This document shows positions 1 to 8,037 of a DNA stretch of 26,056 nucleotides, one piece after another. Positions within the stretch are counted from its first letter, which is position 1, and each line of letters starts with the position of its first letter. The stretch spans positions 1 through 26,056 of the forward strand of contig JAIESC010000133.1 in assembly GCA_019746355.1 (NCBI GenBank), written 5' to 3'. This DNA comes from Xanthobacteraceae bacterium (GTDB taxonomy: Bacteria; Pseudomonadota; Alphaproteobacteria; Rhizobiales; Xanthobacteraceae). The notes beneath the pieces were generated by a model. The model had not been told where the DNA came from. It ran no database searches and saw only the letters and a list, made by a program, of their open reading frames with translations. Position numbers and translations under genes: made by a program.

Positions 1-627
1 AAGCCGTTCAAATTCACGCTGACCGGGCCGCACATGCTGGCCAAGAGCGTCATCGACAAGCACTACGGCAATGTTCCTGATCTCGCTTTTGCGATCGGCG
101 ATGCCCTGGCCAAACAGGTCAGTCACATCGACGCCGATGTCGTGCAGATCGACGAAGCCAACCTGCCGGGCAGCCCCGAAGAGTGGCAATGGGCAGCGGC
201 CGCGATCAATCGCGTGCTCGATGCCGTCAAGGGCACGCCGGCCGTGCACCTGTGTTTCGGCAACTATGGCGGACAGTCGATCCAGAAGGGCACGTGGGAC
301 AGCCTGATCAAGTATCTCAACGCGCTCCACGTCGATCACATCGTGATGGAAACCGCGCACCGTCCTGCGGAGGAGCTCGCGGCTTTCAAGCAGCTGCGGC
401 CGGAGATCGGCTTTGGGCTTGGTGTCGTCGACGTCAAGGCGACGGTGATTGAATCGGCCGACGCGATCGCGCGGAGCATCGAGCGCGCCGCGGCTGTGCT
501 GGGGCCGGGCCGCATCCGGTATATCCATCCGGACTGCGGCTTCTGGATGCTGAAGCGCAACATCGCCGACGGCAAGATCCGCGCCCTGGTCCAGGGGCGA
601 AATCTCTACGAAGGGCGCAGCGAATAG
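1..627 (+). CDS. MetE-like cobalamin-independent methionine synthase family protein (5' end missing)
   Basis: The reading frame is open from the first base, so only the C-terminal 208 residues are visible. They match the zinc-binding methyltransferase barrel of the MetE/UROD superfamily. The four expected zinc ligands are all present: the His and Cys of VHLCFGNY (at about 213 and 219 bp into the frame beyond the ATG at 34), the Glu of VMETAHR, and the Cys of HPDCGF. Known members transfer a methyl group to a thiol such as homocysteine. The stand-alone short proteins of this family, about 340-380 residues, often have uncharacterised substrates, so I do not claim it makes methionine. It ends 9 bp before the convergent stop codon of the DUF3551 gene. 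The ATG at 34 is internal, because conserved sequence (FTLTGPHM) precedes it. Confidence 0.85.
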   Translation, partial: KPFKFTLTGPHMLAKSVIDKHYGNVPDLAFAIGDALAKQVSHIDADVVQIDEANLPGSPEEWQWAAAAINRVLDAVKGTPAVHLCFGNYGGQSIQKGTWDSLIKYLNALHVDHIVMETAHRPAEELAAFKQLRPEIGFGLGVVDVKATVIESADAIARSIERAAAVLGPGRIRYIHPDCGFWMLKRNIADGKIRALVQGRNLYEGRSE

Positions 628-636
628 CCGCCGCCT

Positions 637-894
637 TTATTGCCAGCGGCGATCCATGCTGTAAGCGCCATGGCCTCGCTGGCGATCGGGGCCGGTGTAG
701 AATGTGTTGTACCGGCAGAAACCGCCGTTGCCCGATATGGCCGCCTGGCATTGCTGAAATGTGACGAAATAGCAGTTGGTCGCGCCGCCGCGGCCTCCGC
801 CATATTCGGCGCACCAACGATAGGGATCGGCTTTGGCGGTGCCGCTGAAGGCGGCAGCAAAAGCGATAGCTGACACGAGAGCAAATTTTCGCAT
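637..894 (-). CDS. Small secreted DUF3551-family protein
   Basis: This is an 85-residue protein starting MRKFALVSAIAFAAAF, a clear Sec signal peptide with likely cleavage after GTAKA. The mature part, about 62 residues, is Cys- and Gly-rich (WCAEYGGG, GATNCYFVTFQQC, GNGGFCRYN). That is the pattern of DUF3551, a family of unknown function that I associate with Bradyrhizobium and relatives. Four mature cysteines could form two disulfides in the periplasm. An upstream in-frame GTG at 903 is possible, but AGGAG at 903-907 sits 8 nt before the ATG at 894, so I chose 894. The gene converges on the MetE-like gene and diverges from the CAP-domain gene. Function is unknown. Confidence 0.8.
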   Translation of the reverse strand: MRKFALVSAIAFAAAFSGTAKADPYRWCAEYGGGRGGATNCYFVTFQQCQAAISGNGGFCRYNTFYTGPDRQRGHGAYSMDRRWQ

Positions 895-1079
895 CGTCGT
901 CACTCCTGGTTACCACCCCCTTGAGCGGAAACACGCCGATCGTCAGCCGTGTTGCGGACATCGAGTGGGCGGCAGGGCCCTCGGATGGCTTGCCGGCTTG
1001 ATCATAGACCCGCTTTACTTGCCATCCTAGGCGGCGCGAGCAGGGAAGCCTCTGAATTCATGTAAGCATGGAAACGCAG

Positions 1080-1430
1080 ATGAAGCCGGTCTGGATCGTA
1101 TCAGCAGCGATGTTGGTGGTTGCATCGAGCTCCGTGGACGCAAAGTCCAAGGTTGCATCATGCCAACTGATGCAGCGATTGGCTCAGGAGCACGCCAACG
1201 ATATGGCCCGGCGCGAAAGCCTGGATCACGCGGGCTTTATGACGCGGGCACGGCGAGGCGCAAGAGCCGAAAACGTCGCCATGGGCCATTCGAGCAGGGC
1301 GAAAACCATGGCGCTGTGGCGGGCGTCACCGCAGCATGCTGCCAACATGCGTCTGCCCGGTTGCAAGGGCGTGGCCTACGCGGTGTCGCGCTCGGGCCGG
1401 TACTATTGGGCCATGGAGATCGCTCAATAG
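1080..1430 (+). CDS. Small secreted CAP-domain (SCP/PR-1-like) protein
   Basis: This is 116 residues from the ATG at 1080; an in-frame ATG at 1068 would add four. I prefer 1080 because a signal peptide (MKPVWIVSAAMLVVASSSVDA) starts there and GGAA lies 6-7 nt upstream. The rest carries CAP motifs: a His after the first helix (LAQEHANDMARR), DHAGF, GARAENVAMG (the G-x-N-[VI] region), LWRASPQHAANM (the W-x-x-S-x-x-H-x-x-N motif) and a C-terminal strand ending YYWAMEIAQ. Bacterial CAP proteins are secreted and mostly of unknown function. At 116 residues this is a minimal CAP domain. Two cysteines (SCQLM, LPGCKG) may form a disulfide. Confidence 0.75.
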   Translation: MKPVWIVSAAMLVVASSSVDAKSKVASCQLMQRLAQEHANDMARRESLDHAGFMTRARRGARAENVAMGHSSRAKTMALWRASPQHAANMRLPGCKGVAYAVSRSGRYYWAMEIAQ

Positions 1431-1507
1431 GCTCGTGCCGCATTCCCCGATATTGATCGGAGGCCTCGCCCGGAATTGCCGCCCGGAATTTGAAACCTCC
1501 AGCCGTG

Positions 1508-1528
1508 CCCGCGCGTTAGCGCGCGCGG
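1508..1528. repeat. GC-rich inverted repeat ahead of the zinc-ribbon ORF
   Basis: A near-perfect inverted repeat of CCGCGCG and CGCGCGCGG around a TTAG loop lies just upstream of the GGAGG of the small ORF at 1543. It could be a leader hairpin or only a GC-rich coincidence. No T-run follows. Confidence 0.3.
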
Positions 1529-1542
1529 AATGGAGGCTCGCC

Positions 1543-1701
1543 ATGCTCTGTGCTTTGTGTCGTCAACGTGTCAGCCGCTTCGGTGCCTGGAAAAGCGCGT
1601 CGGGCAAAATGTATTGCAGCGAATTCTGCGCCGAAGTCGAGCCGGTCGAACCGGCGGCCGTGACGGCACCAGTGCCTCTGCCGCAGCAGGCGCGGCGCTA
1701 G
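1543..1701 (+). CDS. Putative 52-residue zinc-ribbon-like microprotein
   Basis: The ORF starts at an ATG preceded by TGGAGG with 6 nt spacing. The product begins MLCALCRQRVSRFGAWKS and has four cysteines in the order C3-x2-C6 and C25-x3-C29, typical of a small treble-clef or zinc-ribbon fold. A Pro/Ala/Val-rich tail of about 20 residues follows and ends in RR. There is no signal peptide or membrane segment, so it is presumably cytoplasmic. It is one of many short Cys4 proteins of unknown function. The good Shine-Dalgarno sequence and paired cysteines support a real gene. It lies 112 bp after the CAP gene and could be co-transcribed with it. Confidence 0.55.
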   Translation: MLCALCRQRVSRFGAWKSASGKMYCSEFCAEVEPVEPAAVTAPVPLPQQARR

Positions 1702-1850
1702 CATCGATGCAACCGATCAGATGCTATGTCGCGTTTCGGTCATGGCATGGCTGGCTCAGCGCCTCCTGCATCCACAAGCAGATTTGGCGGAAGGCGCCGG
1801 TCATGGCAGAACCATCATGCAAATAAGAATCATCCAGGCCTGACCTTGGC

Positions 1851-1886
1851 GCCCCGCATGTCTGCTGCCGTGCGGGGCCTCACTTT
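1851..1886 (+). terminator. Hairpin after the zinc-ribbon ORF and at the 3' end of the LuxR gene
   Basis: GCCCCGCA (1851-1858) pairs perfectly with TGCGGGGC (1871-1878) across a 12-nt loop, with TTTT at 1883-1886. Read on the plus strand it resembles a weak intrinsic terminator. It also lies just past the stop of the minus-strand LuxR gene, where it may act as a bidirectional barrier. Confidence 0.45.
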
Positions 1887-1907
1887 TGGTTCTTGTCGTT
1901 CTTGCGG

Positions 1908-3038
1908 TCAGCTTGCGAGCGGCATGGAAAACCCGGCGACAAGCTTGACGAGGTCCGCCTGGCGGCCGGTGCCGGTTTTCTCGAACAGCCGGCTGAGATG
2001 CGTCTTGACCGTGGTGTCGGCGACGCCAAGCGCATCCGCCACCTCCGGAACGCCGCCGATCTCGACAATCGCCAGCAGCACGCGCAGCTCGGCGGGCGTG
2101 AGGTTGTAAGTCTTGCTGATCACGTCCGGCGTGGAAGGCGGCGCAAGCGCAGCCTTACGCACGAACAGCGCGGCGGTGGCCGTGTAGGTCATGCCGGCAG
2201 CGCGGCGTGTGCCGGACGTCAGCGGCAGCACATGGGCGACGTGACGCACCCCATCGTGCGCGATCAGCGGCAACGCGATGCCGCGGGCGCCGATAGCGGC
2301 ATCGCCGTTGCCGGTCGCAGCAAGCGCATCGCGCAGCGTCTGATCGGCCTGCGAATCGCCGGCAGCGAGTCGTCCGCAGGTCGCGCGCAGGAAGTCGGCG
2401 GCGTCGAGAATTTCGTTGGCCGCGGCGTTGGCATGAACGACCCTGCCGCCCGCATCGAGCAGGAACAAGCCGGCGCTGAGGCCGTCCAGCATATCGGCGA
2501 ACGCAGCCGCTTCGGCCTGCTTGAATTCGAGCGCCTTGCCGACCAGCACGGCGCGGCGCACATGCGGCAGGACAAGCGACAAGCGCCGGCGCATGTCGTC
2601 GTCAACCATGCCGGCCGACTGGTTGCGGGCAAAGCTGAGATAGGCGCAGCCGCTTGCCGATTTCTCCAGCACGCCGACGGCAACGTCGGCCCAGCCTTGG
2701 GGCTTCGCCCATTCCCGATAGAAGGAACTGCGGCAATATTCGTCGTACGGCATCAGCTCCGGGATGCTTGCGATTCGATCGGTGTCGCAGAACGCCGAGG
2801 TCGCGACCGGGCCGAGCTTGCCGTAGGTATCTGCATACGTGCGCTCGAAATGTGGATCGAGACCGGTATGGCAGGTGGCATCGACCGATCTCCGGCTGGA
2901 ATCCTTGGACAGCAGCGCGCCGGCCTGGGCGTTCATCGTTCCGGCCATGCTGGCGAGAACCCCGGACCACGAGGCGGGATCAAGCGCGGTGTCGTAGATG
3001 TCGGTGATAAGCCGGGAAAGCCGCGGGTCTTCAATCAT
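1908..3038 (-). CDS. LuxR-family transcriptional regulator with PAS-like sensor region
   Basis: This is 376 residues from the chosen ATG at 3038 (MIEDPRLSRLITDIYD). The frame stays open upstream to 3251, but that part lacks regulator-like sequence and would overlap the divergent AraC start, so I reject the longer form. A GAF/PAS-like N-terminal region of unknown ligand is followed by a PAS-like segment at about 185-212 (LFLLDAGGRVVHANAAANEIL). A LuxR-type helix-turn-helix lies at about 310-371 (LTPAELRVLLAIVEIGG, VADALGVADTTVKTHLSRLF). This architecture is common in Bradyrhizobium-type genomes. No receiver Asp is present, so it is not a two-component regulator. It diverges from the AraC-type gene across about 200 bp. 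It is a possible regulator of the palindrome regulon described below, but there is no direct evidence. Confidence 0.85.
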   Translation of the reverse strand: MIEDPRLSRLITDIYDTALDPASWSGVLASMAGTMNAQAGALLSKDSSRRSVDATCHTGLDPHFERTYADTYGKLGPVATSAFCDTDRIASIPELMPYDEYCRSSFYREWAKPQGWADVAVGVLEKSASGCAYLSFARNQSAGMVDDDMRRRLSLVLPHVRRAVLVGKALEFKQAEAAAFADMLDGLSAGLFLLDAGGRVVHANAAANEILDAADFLRATCGRLAAGDSQADQTLRDALAATGNGDAAIGARGIALPLIAHDGVRHVAHVLPLTSGTRRAAGMTYTATAALFVRKAALAPPSTPDVISKTYNLTPAELRVLLAIVEIGGVPEVADALGVADTTVKTHLSRLFEKTGTGRQADLVKLVAGFSMPLAS

Positions 3039-3235
3039 GGCGTCGCTCAACAATCCGTGAAGGTCGAATGGGTGGCGGACAAATTCAGTCGGATTCAACG
3101 AAGAAAAGTGATCTTGGCCGCAAATGAAGGATCGGTATCGGGGCCCCGGCCGCCTTGTGGCGGCAGGGATTTCGTGTACATCACCGCCCTCTACACTGGC
3201 CCGTTCGAACGATCTTGGGGAAGAGCGCAAGCCAT
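3039..3235. promoter_or_regulatory. Divergent promoter region between the LuxR- and AraC-type genes
   Basis: This 197-bp interval carries short palindromes: CGGGGCCCCG near 3139, GCCGCC-TTGT-GGCGGC just after it, and CGTTCGAACG at 3202-3211. The last lies about 25 bp before the AraC-type start and could be an operator. No TTGGACC-type site is present here. Confidence 0.35.
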
Positions 3236-4234
3236 ATGGCCGACAGCGCAAGCGGTAAGCCGGTTGGGCAGTCCAAGTCTGCCCCCTCAGTCAACGTACC
3301 CGTCAACATTTGGTCCACCGACACGACCCCGGCGCGCGAACGCCTCTCCTATTGGCGCGAAGCGCTGTGCCAGGCGGTCTTCAACATCTCGATCGAAGCG
3401 CAGCCCAGGGATTTCTCCGCCCGGGTCGTCGCGCGCAGCGCCGGGCCGCTGCGCTTCGCAACGTCGGAGACGAGCGGCTACCAGGTCGTCCGCACGCAGC
3501 GTGACATCGACGCGGCTCCCGCCGATCACTACTCCATCTATCTGCAGCTGCGCGGGCGCGCGATCATCAGCCAGGGCGATCAGGCGCTGGCGTTCGATCC
3601 GAACGACATCGCGATCTCCGACGGGCGCGATCCGTTTCGCGCTGATCTCTCCATTGCGGGCAAGCGTGCATTCGCGGTGATCCCGCGCGAGATGCTCAAT
3701 CGGCGCGCGCCCTGGCTGCGCGACAAGCCGTTGCACCGGCTCGCCGCGAGCACGCGGTTCGTCGATCTCGCGCGGCATCACATGATGGAGCTGACCGCGG
3801 ACAATTCGACGCTGAGCGAAGGCGGGATGAGCCTGCTGACGGAGAATCTCTGCAACCTGCTGGCGCTCGCCAGCGCGCCGGAGATTGCGCCCAATCGCTT
3901 GCAGCCGGAATTGCAGATCGAGGCCTTGCTCGCGTTCTGCAAGCAAAATCTTCACGACCCGGACCTGTCGCCGCAGCGCGTCGCCGATCATCTCGGCATC
4001 TCGGTGCGGACCCTGCATCTGCGGTTCGCGCAGATCGGCGAGACGTTCGGCCGCTGGCTGCGCGACAACAGGCTTGATGCCTGCAGCATCGCGCTTCGCG
4101 ATCCGGCGCAAAGCGCGGTCAAGATATCCGAGATCGCCTACCGCTGGGGCTTCAACGACCTGTCGCATTTCAACAAGGCGTTCCGCGAGCGCTTCGGCCG
4201 GACGCCGGGCGAGTGGCGCAACGAGCCGCTTTAA
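3236..4234 (+). CDS. AraC-family transcriptional regulator
   Basis: This is 332 residues from the ATG at 3236, preceded by GGGGAAGAG; the frame is open further upstream without a plausible start. The N-terminal half (about 20-200) matches the AraC-binding-like domain: WREALCQAVFNISIE, then YSIYLQLRGRAIISQGDQALAFDPNDIAISD. The C-terminal 105 residues form a double helix-turn-helix: LSPQRVADHLGISVRTLHLRF, and VKISEIAYRWGFNDLSHFNKAF followed by FGRTPGEWR. Such proteins are usually ligand-responsive activators; the ligand cannot be read from the sequence. It ends 7 bp from the convergent stop of the receiver gene, with no clear terminator between them. Confidence 0.9.
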   Translation: MADSASGKPVGQSKSAPSVNVPVNIWSTDTTPARERLSYWREALCQAVFNISIEAQPRDFSARVVARSAGPLRFATSETSGYQVVRTQRDIDAAPADHYSIYLQLRGRAIISQGDQALAFDPNDIAISDGRDPFRADLSIAGKRAFAVIPREMLNRRAPWLRDKPLHRLAASTRFVDLARHHMMELTADNSTLSEGGMSLLTENLCNLLALASAPEIAPNRLQPELQIEALLAFCKQNLHDPDLSPQRVADHLGISVRTLHLRFAQIGETFGRWLRDNRLDACSIALRDPAQSAVKISEIAYRWGFNDLSHFNKAFRERFGRTPGEWRNEPL

Positions 4235-4241
4235 GCTGCGA

Positions 4242-4643
4242 TCACTGCAGGCCGCTGCTTTCGACGGCACGGTGGCCGCTGGTCGCCGCGTTGATCACGC
4301 CGATGAGCGTCGAGCCGTCGAGCGGCTTGAGCAGGAAGGCCGCCGCGCCGGCCGACTGGCAGCGCTCGCGCAACCCCGGCTCGTTGTAGGCGGTGATGAC
4401 GATGGTCGGAATGCGGATGCCGATGTGCGCCAACTGGCGTTGCAGGTCGAAACCGGTCAGTTCGGGCATGTGCAGGTCGACCACCAGGCAATCCGGCGTG
4501 CCGATCTTGAGCGACGTGAGAAAGTCGCGCGCCGAGCCATAGGTCTTGATCTCGAATGATGACGCGGTGAGGAGCCGCGCCAATGCCTTACGAACCGATG
4601 CGTCGTCGTCCACGATTGCGATGCGCGCTGACGGGTTCGTCAT
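4242..4643 (-). CDS. Single-domain response regulator (receiver only)
   Basis: This is a 133-residue stand-alone CheY-like receiver. Acidic residues are at D12-D14 (IVDDD), the phospho-acceptor is D56 (LVVDLHMP), T84 is the switch residue (VITAYN) and K106 the conserved lysine (LLKPLD). There is no output domain. It is last in a minus-strand set after the histidine kinase and FixJ-like regulator, 70 bp downstream of the latter. It may compete for phosphate from the same kinase or pass it to another protein. The start ATG has a weak Shine-Dalgarno sequence. A perfect 8-bp-arm palindrome lies 37-54 bp upstream, so it may also have its own control. Confidence 0.9.
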   Translation of the reverse strand: MTNPSARIAIVDDDASVRKALARLLTASSFEIKTYGSARDFLTSLKIGTPDCLVVDLHMPELTGFDLQRQLAHIGIRIPTIVITAYNEPGLRERCQSAGAAAFLLKPLDGSTLIGVINAATSGHRAVESSGLQ

Positions 4644-4679
4644 GGCGTACGTTGTCGGACATCTTTCGGTGCACGTCGA

Positions 4680-4697
4680 GTTGGCCCAAGGGCCAAC
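4680..4697. promoter_or_regulatory. Palindrome GTTGGCCC-AA-GGGCCAAC upstream of the receiver gene
   Basis: A perfect inverted repeat with 8-bp arms and a 2-bp centre lies between the FixJ-like gene and the receiver gene. It has the same geometry and the same TTGG-x-CC half-site core as the ATTGGACC-NN-GGTCCAAT sites elsewhere in the window. No T-run follows on either strand, so a terminator is unlikely. It is best read as a candidate operator. Confidence 0.45.
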
Positions 4698-4713
4698 ACC
4701 GTCAGGAATTTCC

Positions 4714-5322
4714 CTAAGGTTCCGCGTGGATCCGCCCGGTGAGACGAACGAGCTCGGCGACGCTTCGGACGCCGAGCTTCGCCATCATGCGTCCCCGGTG
4801 CACCTTGATGGTTTTCTCGACCGTTCCCAGCTCGGCGGCGATCTGCTTGTTCAGGCGGCCCTTGACCACGTGCTCGAGGACCTCGCGCTCGCGCTGGGTC
4901 AGCGTGGCAAGCTTCGCTTCGATCAGCTGCCGCTCGTTGCGCGCCTCGCGCGCCCTGCTGTCTCGGTCCTTGGCCTGTGCGATGGCCGACAACAGCTTGT
5001 CGCGATCGACCGGCTTGATCAGGAAGTCCACCGCGCCGGCCTTCATGGCGCGCACGCTCGCCGGCACGTCGGCATGGCCGGTGAGAAAGATGATCGGCCG
5101 TTCCGTGCCGGCTTGCGTGAGCTGCTGCTGCAGCTCCAGCCCGTCGAGCTCGGGCATGGTCAGATCGAGGATGGCGCAGCCCGGAGTGGACGGATCGTGC
5201 TCCCGCAGAAAATCACGGGGCGATGAGTAGCTGACCGTCTCATAACCTGCGGTGCGAACGATTCTGGACAGCGCCTTGAGCACGCCCGGATCGTCGTCGA
5301 CCAAAAATGCAGTGAAACTCAT
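4714..5322 (-). CDS. FixJ-like two-component response regulator
   Basis: This is 202 residues. The ATG at 5322 has GGGAG 7-11 nt upstream; a start at 5373 would add 17 residues overlapping the kinase gene and is rejected. Receiver domain 1-118: D10/D11, phospho-acceptor D53 (ILDLTMPELDG), T81 (FLTGHAD), K103 (LIKPVD). A linker helix rich in Arg and Glu leads to a LuxR/FixJ helix-turn-helix at about 140-200 (LTQREREVLEHVVKG, KQIAAELGTVEKTIKVHRGRMMAKL). It starts 22 bp after the histidine kinase stop, so the two are a cognate pair. FixJ-type regulators bind as phosphorylated dimers to inverted sites. It is a candidate regulator for the 7-2-7 palindromes. Confidence 0.92.
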   Translation of the reverse strand: MSFTAFLVDDDPGVLKALSRIVRTAGYETVSYSSPRDFLREHDPSTPGCAILDLTMPELDGLELQQQLTQAGTERPIIFLTGHADVPASVRAMKAGAVDFLIKPVDRDKLLSAIAQAKDRDSRAREARNERQLIEAKLATLTQREREVLEHVVKGRLNKQIAAELGTVEKTIKVHRGRMMAKLGVRSVAELVRLTGRIHAEP

Positions 5323-5344
5323 GACGCACTCCCACTTCCCGCTA

Positions 5345-7432
5345 TTACTCGGCAGCTTCCCGCTGATCGACAAGCGGCAGCGTGAACGTCGCCGTTGCGC
5401 CGCGGCCCGCGTTGTTGTTGAGGCTCAGCGCACCACCGTGCAGCTTGACGATCGCCGAACAGAGCGAAAGCCCGAGCCCGAGGCCCTGCTCCTTGGTGGT
5501 GAAAAACGGTTGAAAGACCCGCTTCTGGGAGGCAGGGGCAAGGCCGACGCCGCAGTCGGAAACCTCGATCTGCACCTGCTCGGCGTCGGTGGTTCTGGTC
5601 CTGACCGTGATCAGGCGGCGCGCCGGCGCGACGTCGTCCATCGCGTCGATGGCGTTGAGAACGAGGTTGAGCAGGACCTGCTGCAACTGGATCGCATCGC
5701 CCATGGCGCGAGGCGGGTGGGCGGCAAGATCGGTGCTCACCCTGACACGCCGAGTGATCAGCTCGTTGTGCAGCAGCCGCAGCGTGGAATTGACGATTTC
5801 GTTGATATCGGTCGGTTCGAACCTGGCCTCGCTTTTCTTCAGCAGCGAACGAAGCCGATGGATGACGTCGCTGGCGCGGTTGTTCTCGCTGATGATGTCG
5901 TCGAGCGCCTCCATAACCTCGTTGAGATCGGGTGGATCGCGGGCGAGCAGGATCCTTGCAGCTTCCGCATTCGACAGGATTGCCGAAAGCGGCTGGACGA
6001 GCTCATGCGCAAGGCCGCCGGACAACTCGCCGAGCATCGATACGCGCAGGCGATGCGCGATCTCCTGGCGCTGCTGCGCCAATTCGATTTCCACGGTTTT
6101 TTGCTCGGTGATGTCGGCAAAGGTGCCACTGATCTCGGCCGGCGCTCCCCGATGATTGCCATGCGCGCGGGCGCGGCAGCGAACCCAGCGAACCTGCCCG
6201 TCGCCCGGACGGACGACGCGAAATTCGCAGGTCGCGAGGTTTCCGGCCGATGCCGCGGCCTGCAGCACAGCCACGGCCTCCGGCCGGTCGTCCGGATGGA
6301 TCATGCTCATTGCGGCGTGGCGCGAGATCACGTCGTGCGAGCGCAGTCCGAGCAGCTCGCGGCCGTGGTTGGTGACCCAGAAGCGGTCGGATTTGTAATC
6401 GACGTGCCACAGGCAAACGTTGGCGGAGACCGCGGCAAACGCCATGCGCTCTTCGCTCTCTCGCGCGGCCGCTTCGGCGTGGCGCGTCTCGTCGATCGAG
6501 GCGCCCAGCAGCAGAACCGGAATCGATAGCCCGATGATGAAAGCCTGCAATGCCAACACACTGCTCTCGGCGTCGCCGGTCAGAAACAGGCTCGGCCCGT
6601 TCAGCGCATGCCAGATCGAGTCGGCGCTGACCAGCAGCACCGCGCCGCTGGCGCCGGCCGCGCCGAAGCGGAGCGCCGCCCACAGCACGAACGGCAGAGG
6701 CAGGTATGCGAGTGCCGGCAGGAAGCCTTTCGGAATCGTGGCTTCGCTTGCCATGCAGCCGACCGTGCAGCCGGCGACCACCGCTGCGGCCAGCAGCGCC
6801 GCTTCCACGGCATGGCGCGGCTGAAAGCGCCGCCACCACCACGGCTTGTGCTCGCTCAGCAGGATGATTGAAATCGGTCCAAGCGCGAGGCTGCCGACCG
6901 CATTGGACAGATACCATTGCGCCCAGAAGCTCCAATAGTGTTCGGCGGAGCCGGCGCTCATGATCGGAACGAATGCGCCGCCGAGCGCTACGATTGCGGG
7001 GACGACAGCCGCAGTGACAGCGATATACAGGCAGGCACTTCGCAGGCTCCCGAACCATGGGGGGCCGCCGATCAGGCGCCGCAAGGCTGCGGCGTTTGCG
7101 GCCGCGACCGCGCAATTGGTCACGAAGGCGACCAGCAATTGCAGCGTGCCCATGCCGACGCGAACTTCCGCAAGGACATGCGCCGGAAACACCACGAGAA
7201 TGACCAGCCACCATCGTCGGTAGGGGCTGAGCAGCAGCGCGCAGAACAGCACGACATTGGGCGGCCAGAACGATGCGAAGATCTTGTCGGACAGCGTGCC
7301 GACGAAAAATGCCGCCTCGGCTCCGAGATAGTACGCGAGCGCCGCGATCAGTGGGGTGTGAAGCTCGCGTCCGAAATCGACCAGGCGCTCGACCATGCGT
7401 CGCGGGACGGTGTGGGCGGCGGCGAGGCTCAT
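5345..7432 (-). CDS. MASE1-PAS membrane sensor histidine kinase
   Basis: This is 695 residues from the ATG at 7432, chosen for a strong AGGAGG 6 nt upstream; a GTG at 7453 is in frame but poorly placed. Counting from that GTG (subtract 7 for the chosen start), an N-terminal MASE1-type region of about eight membrane helices spans about 30-320 (FASFWPPNVVLF is the MASE1 signature). A PAS/PAC domain spans about 332-455 (FWVTNHGRELLGL, VRWVRCRARA). The phospho-acceptor helix has H483 in GGLAHELVQPLSAILSNAEA. The ATPase has N box LVLNAIDAM, G1 DCGVG and G2 GLGLGLS. It is inner-membrane, with unknown signal. The usual HELNQPL motif reads HELVQPL here. It is followed directly by its FixJ-like partner. 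Confidence 0.92.
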   Translation of the reverse strand: MSLAAAHTVPRRMVERLVDFGRELHTPLIAALAYYLGAEAAFFVGTLSDKIFASFWPPNVVLFCALLLSPYRRWWLVILVVFPAHVLAEVRVGMGTLQLLVAFVTNCAVAAANAAALRRLIGGPPWFGSLRSACLYIAVTAAVVPAIVALGGAFVPIMSAGSAEHYWSFWAQWYLSNAVGSLALGPISIILLSEHKPWWWRRFQPRHAVEAALLAAAVVAGCTVGCMASEATIPKGFLPALAYLPLPFVLWAALRFGAAGASGAVLLVSADSIWHALNGPSLFLTGDAESSVLALQAFIIGLSIPVLLLGASIDETRHAEAAARESEERMAFAAVSANVCLWHVDYKSDRFWVTNHGRELLGLRSHDVISRHAAMSMIHPDDRPEAVAVLQAAASAGNLATCEFRVVRPGDGQVRWVRCRARAHGNHRGAPAEISGTFADITEQKTVEIELAQQRQEIAHRLRVSMLGELSGGLAHELVQPLSAILSNAEAARILLARDPPDLNEVMEALDDIISENNRASDVIHRLRSLLKKSEARFEPTDINEIVNSTLRLLHNELITRRVRVSTDLAAHPPRAMGDAIQLQQVLLNLVLNAIDAMDDVAPARRLITVRTRTTDAEQVQIEVSDCGVGLAPASQKRVFQPFFTTKEQGLGLGLSLCSAIVKLHGGALSLNNNAGRGATATFTLPLVDQREAAE

Positions 7433-7986
7433 CGCGCGCCTCCTGGCCGGCACGAAAAAAGATGGCTTCGCGCTGCAACAGCGCGTGTCAGGCGGAATCC
7501 ACGACCCCGTGCCGACTGCCCCATTACGCCGCCCTACAACTTCAAAACGCAGGTTTATTGACGTTCAGAGTTCTTGAGCTCGATGGGAGCGTAACATCCG
7601 TGGCTGGGACGGTCGATGATCACGCCCGCGCGTCAGCCATGCTGACCTTCTTGGGCGGCGCTATCTGCGGGCGGCGATTGAGGTTGCCGGTCGCTGCCAT
7701 ATTTTTGTGCAGTGACAATCACTTCGATAATTCAAGGTCGAAAGCGCTGGCTGTGTTCACTTCAGCGGTTGTACGCACGCATCAGCCGCGTTGCGCGCCG
7801 CGCCGGCGGCTTTCCCGGCGAGGGGGCATATCAAACGCCATCAACTTTTTGTGTTTCGGCAGGACAGCTGCGGCGGCGACGGCGGCATTGGCGGAAGGGC
7901 GTGCATAATTCGCGAGGCATTGCAGCGACCTGGCGGATCAGGGGCCTCGTGTTTCGGGTCATCTTGCCGGCTGTCTCGGGCGCCGT
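7433..7986. other. Intergenic region without a convincing gene
   Basis: Several short frames are open here, but none has both a ribosome-binding site and a recognisable product. The part next to the kinase start should hold its promoter. A 7-3-7 inverted repeat, CGCGCTG-CAA-CAGCGCG (7469-7485), lies about 40 bp upstream of the kinase start and could be an operator. A weak GATAAT box occurs at 7726-7731. Base composition around 7540-7740 is less GC-rich than in the neighbouring genes. Confidence 0.5.
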
Positions 7987-8032
7987 ATTGGCCTTCGGTC
8001 CAATACACAGGGCGCGCAGTTCGGACGAAGAT
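7987..8032 (+). promoter_or_regulatory. Degenerate copy of the shared palindromic promoter
   Basis: ATTGGCCTTCGGTCCAAT (7987-8004) differs from the four good copies at two positions of the left half-site. TACACA (8004-8009) sits in the abutting -35 position, and GAAGAT (8027-8032) lies 40 bp from the palindrome start, where the other copies have their TAGSST box. If active it would start transcription near 8039, just before a hairpin-rich segment that ends in a terminator. Confidence 0.45.
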
Positions 8033-8037
8033 CGCCC

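Noticed and set aside
1726..1860. Short plus-strand frame after the zinc-ribbon ORF
   Set aside because: It has no ribosome site and its frame simply continues antisense into the LuxR-type gene. The product resembles nothing known.
1893..3680. 595-codon plus-strand open frame opposite the LuxR-type gene
   Set aside because: It is antisense to a well-supported LuxR-family gene and also runs into the AraC gene in another frame. The product is low-complexity Arg/Gly/Ala sequence, the usual shadow of GC-rich coding DNA.
4680..4697. The GTTGGCCC palindrome as a terminator of the FixJ-like gene
   Set aside because: There is no T-run on either strand and the loop is too short for a stable terminator hairpin, so an operator is the better reading.
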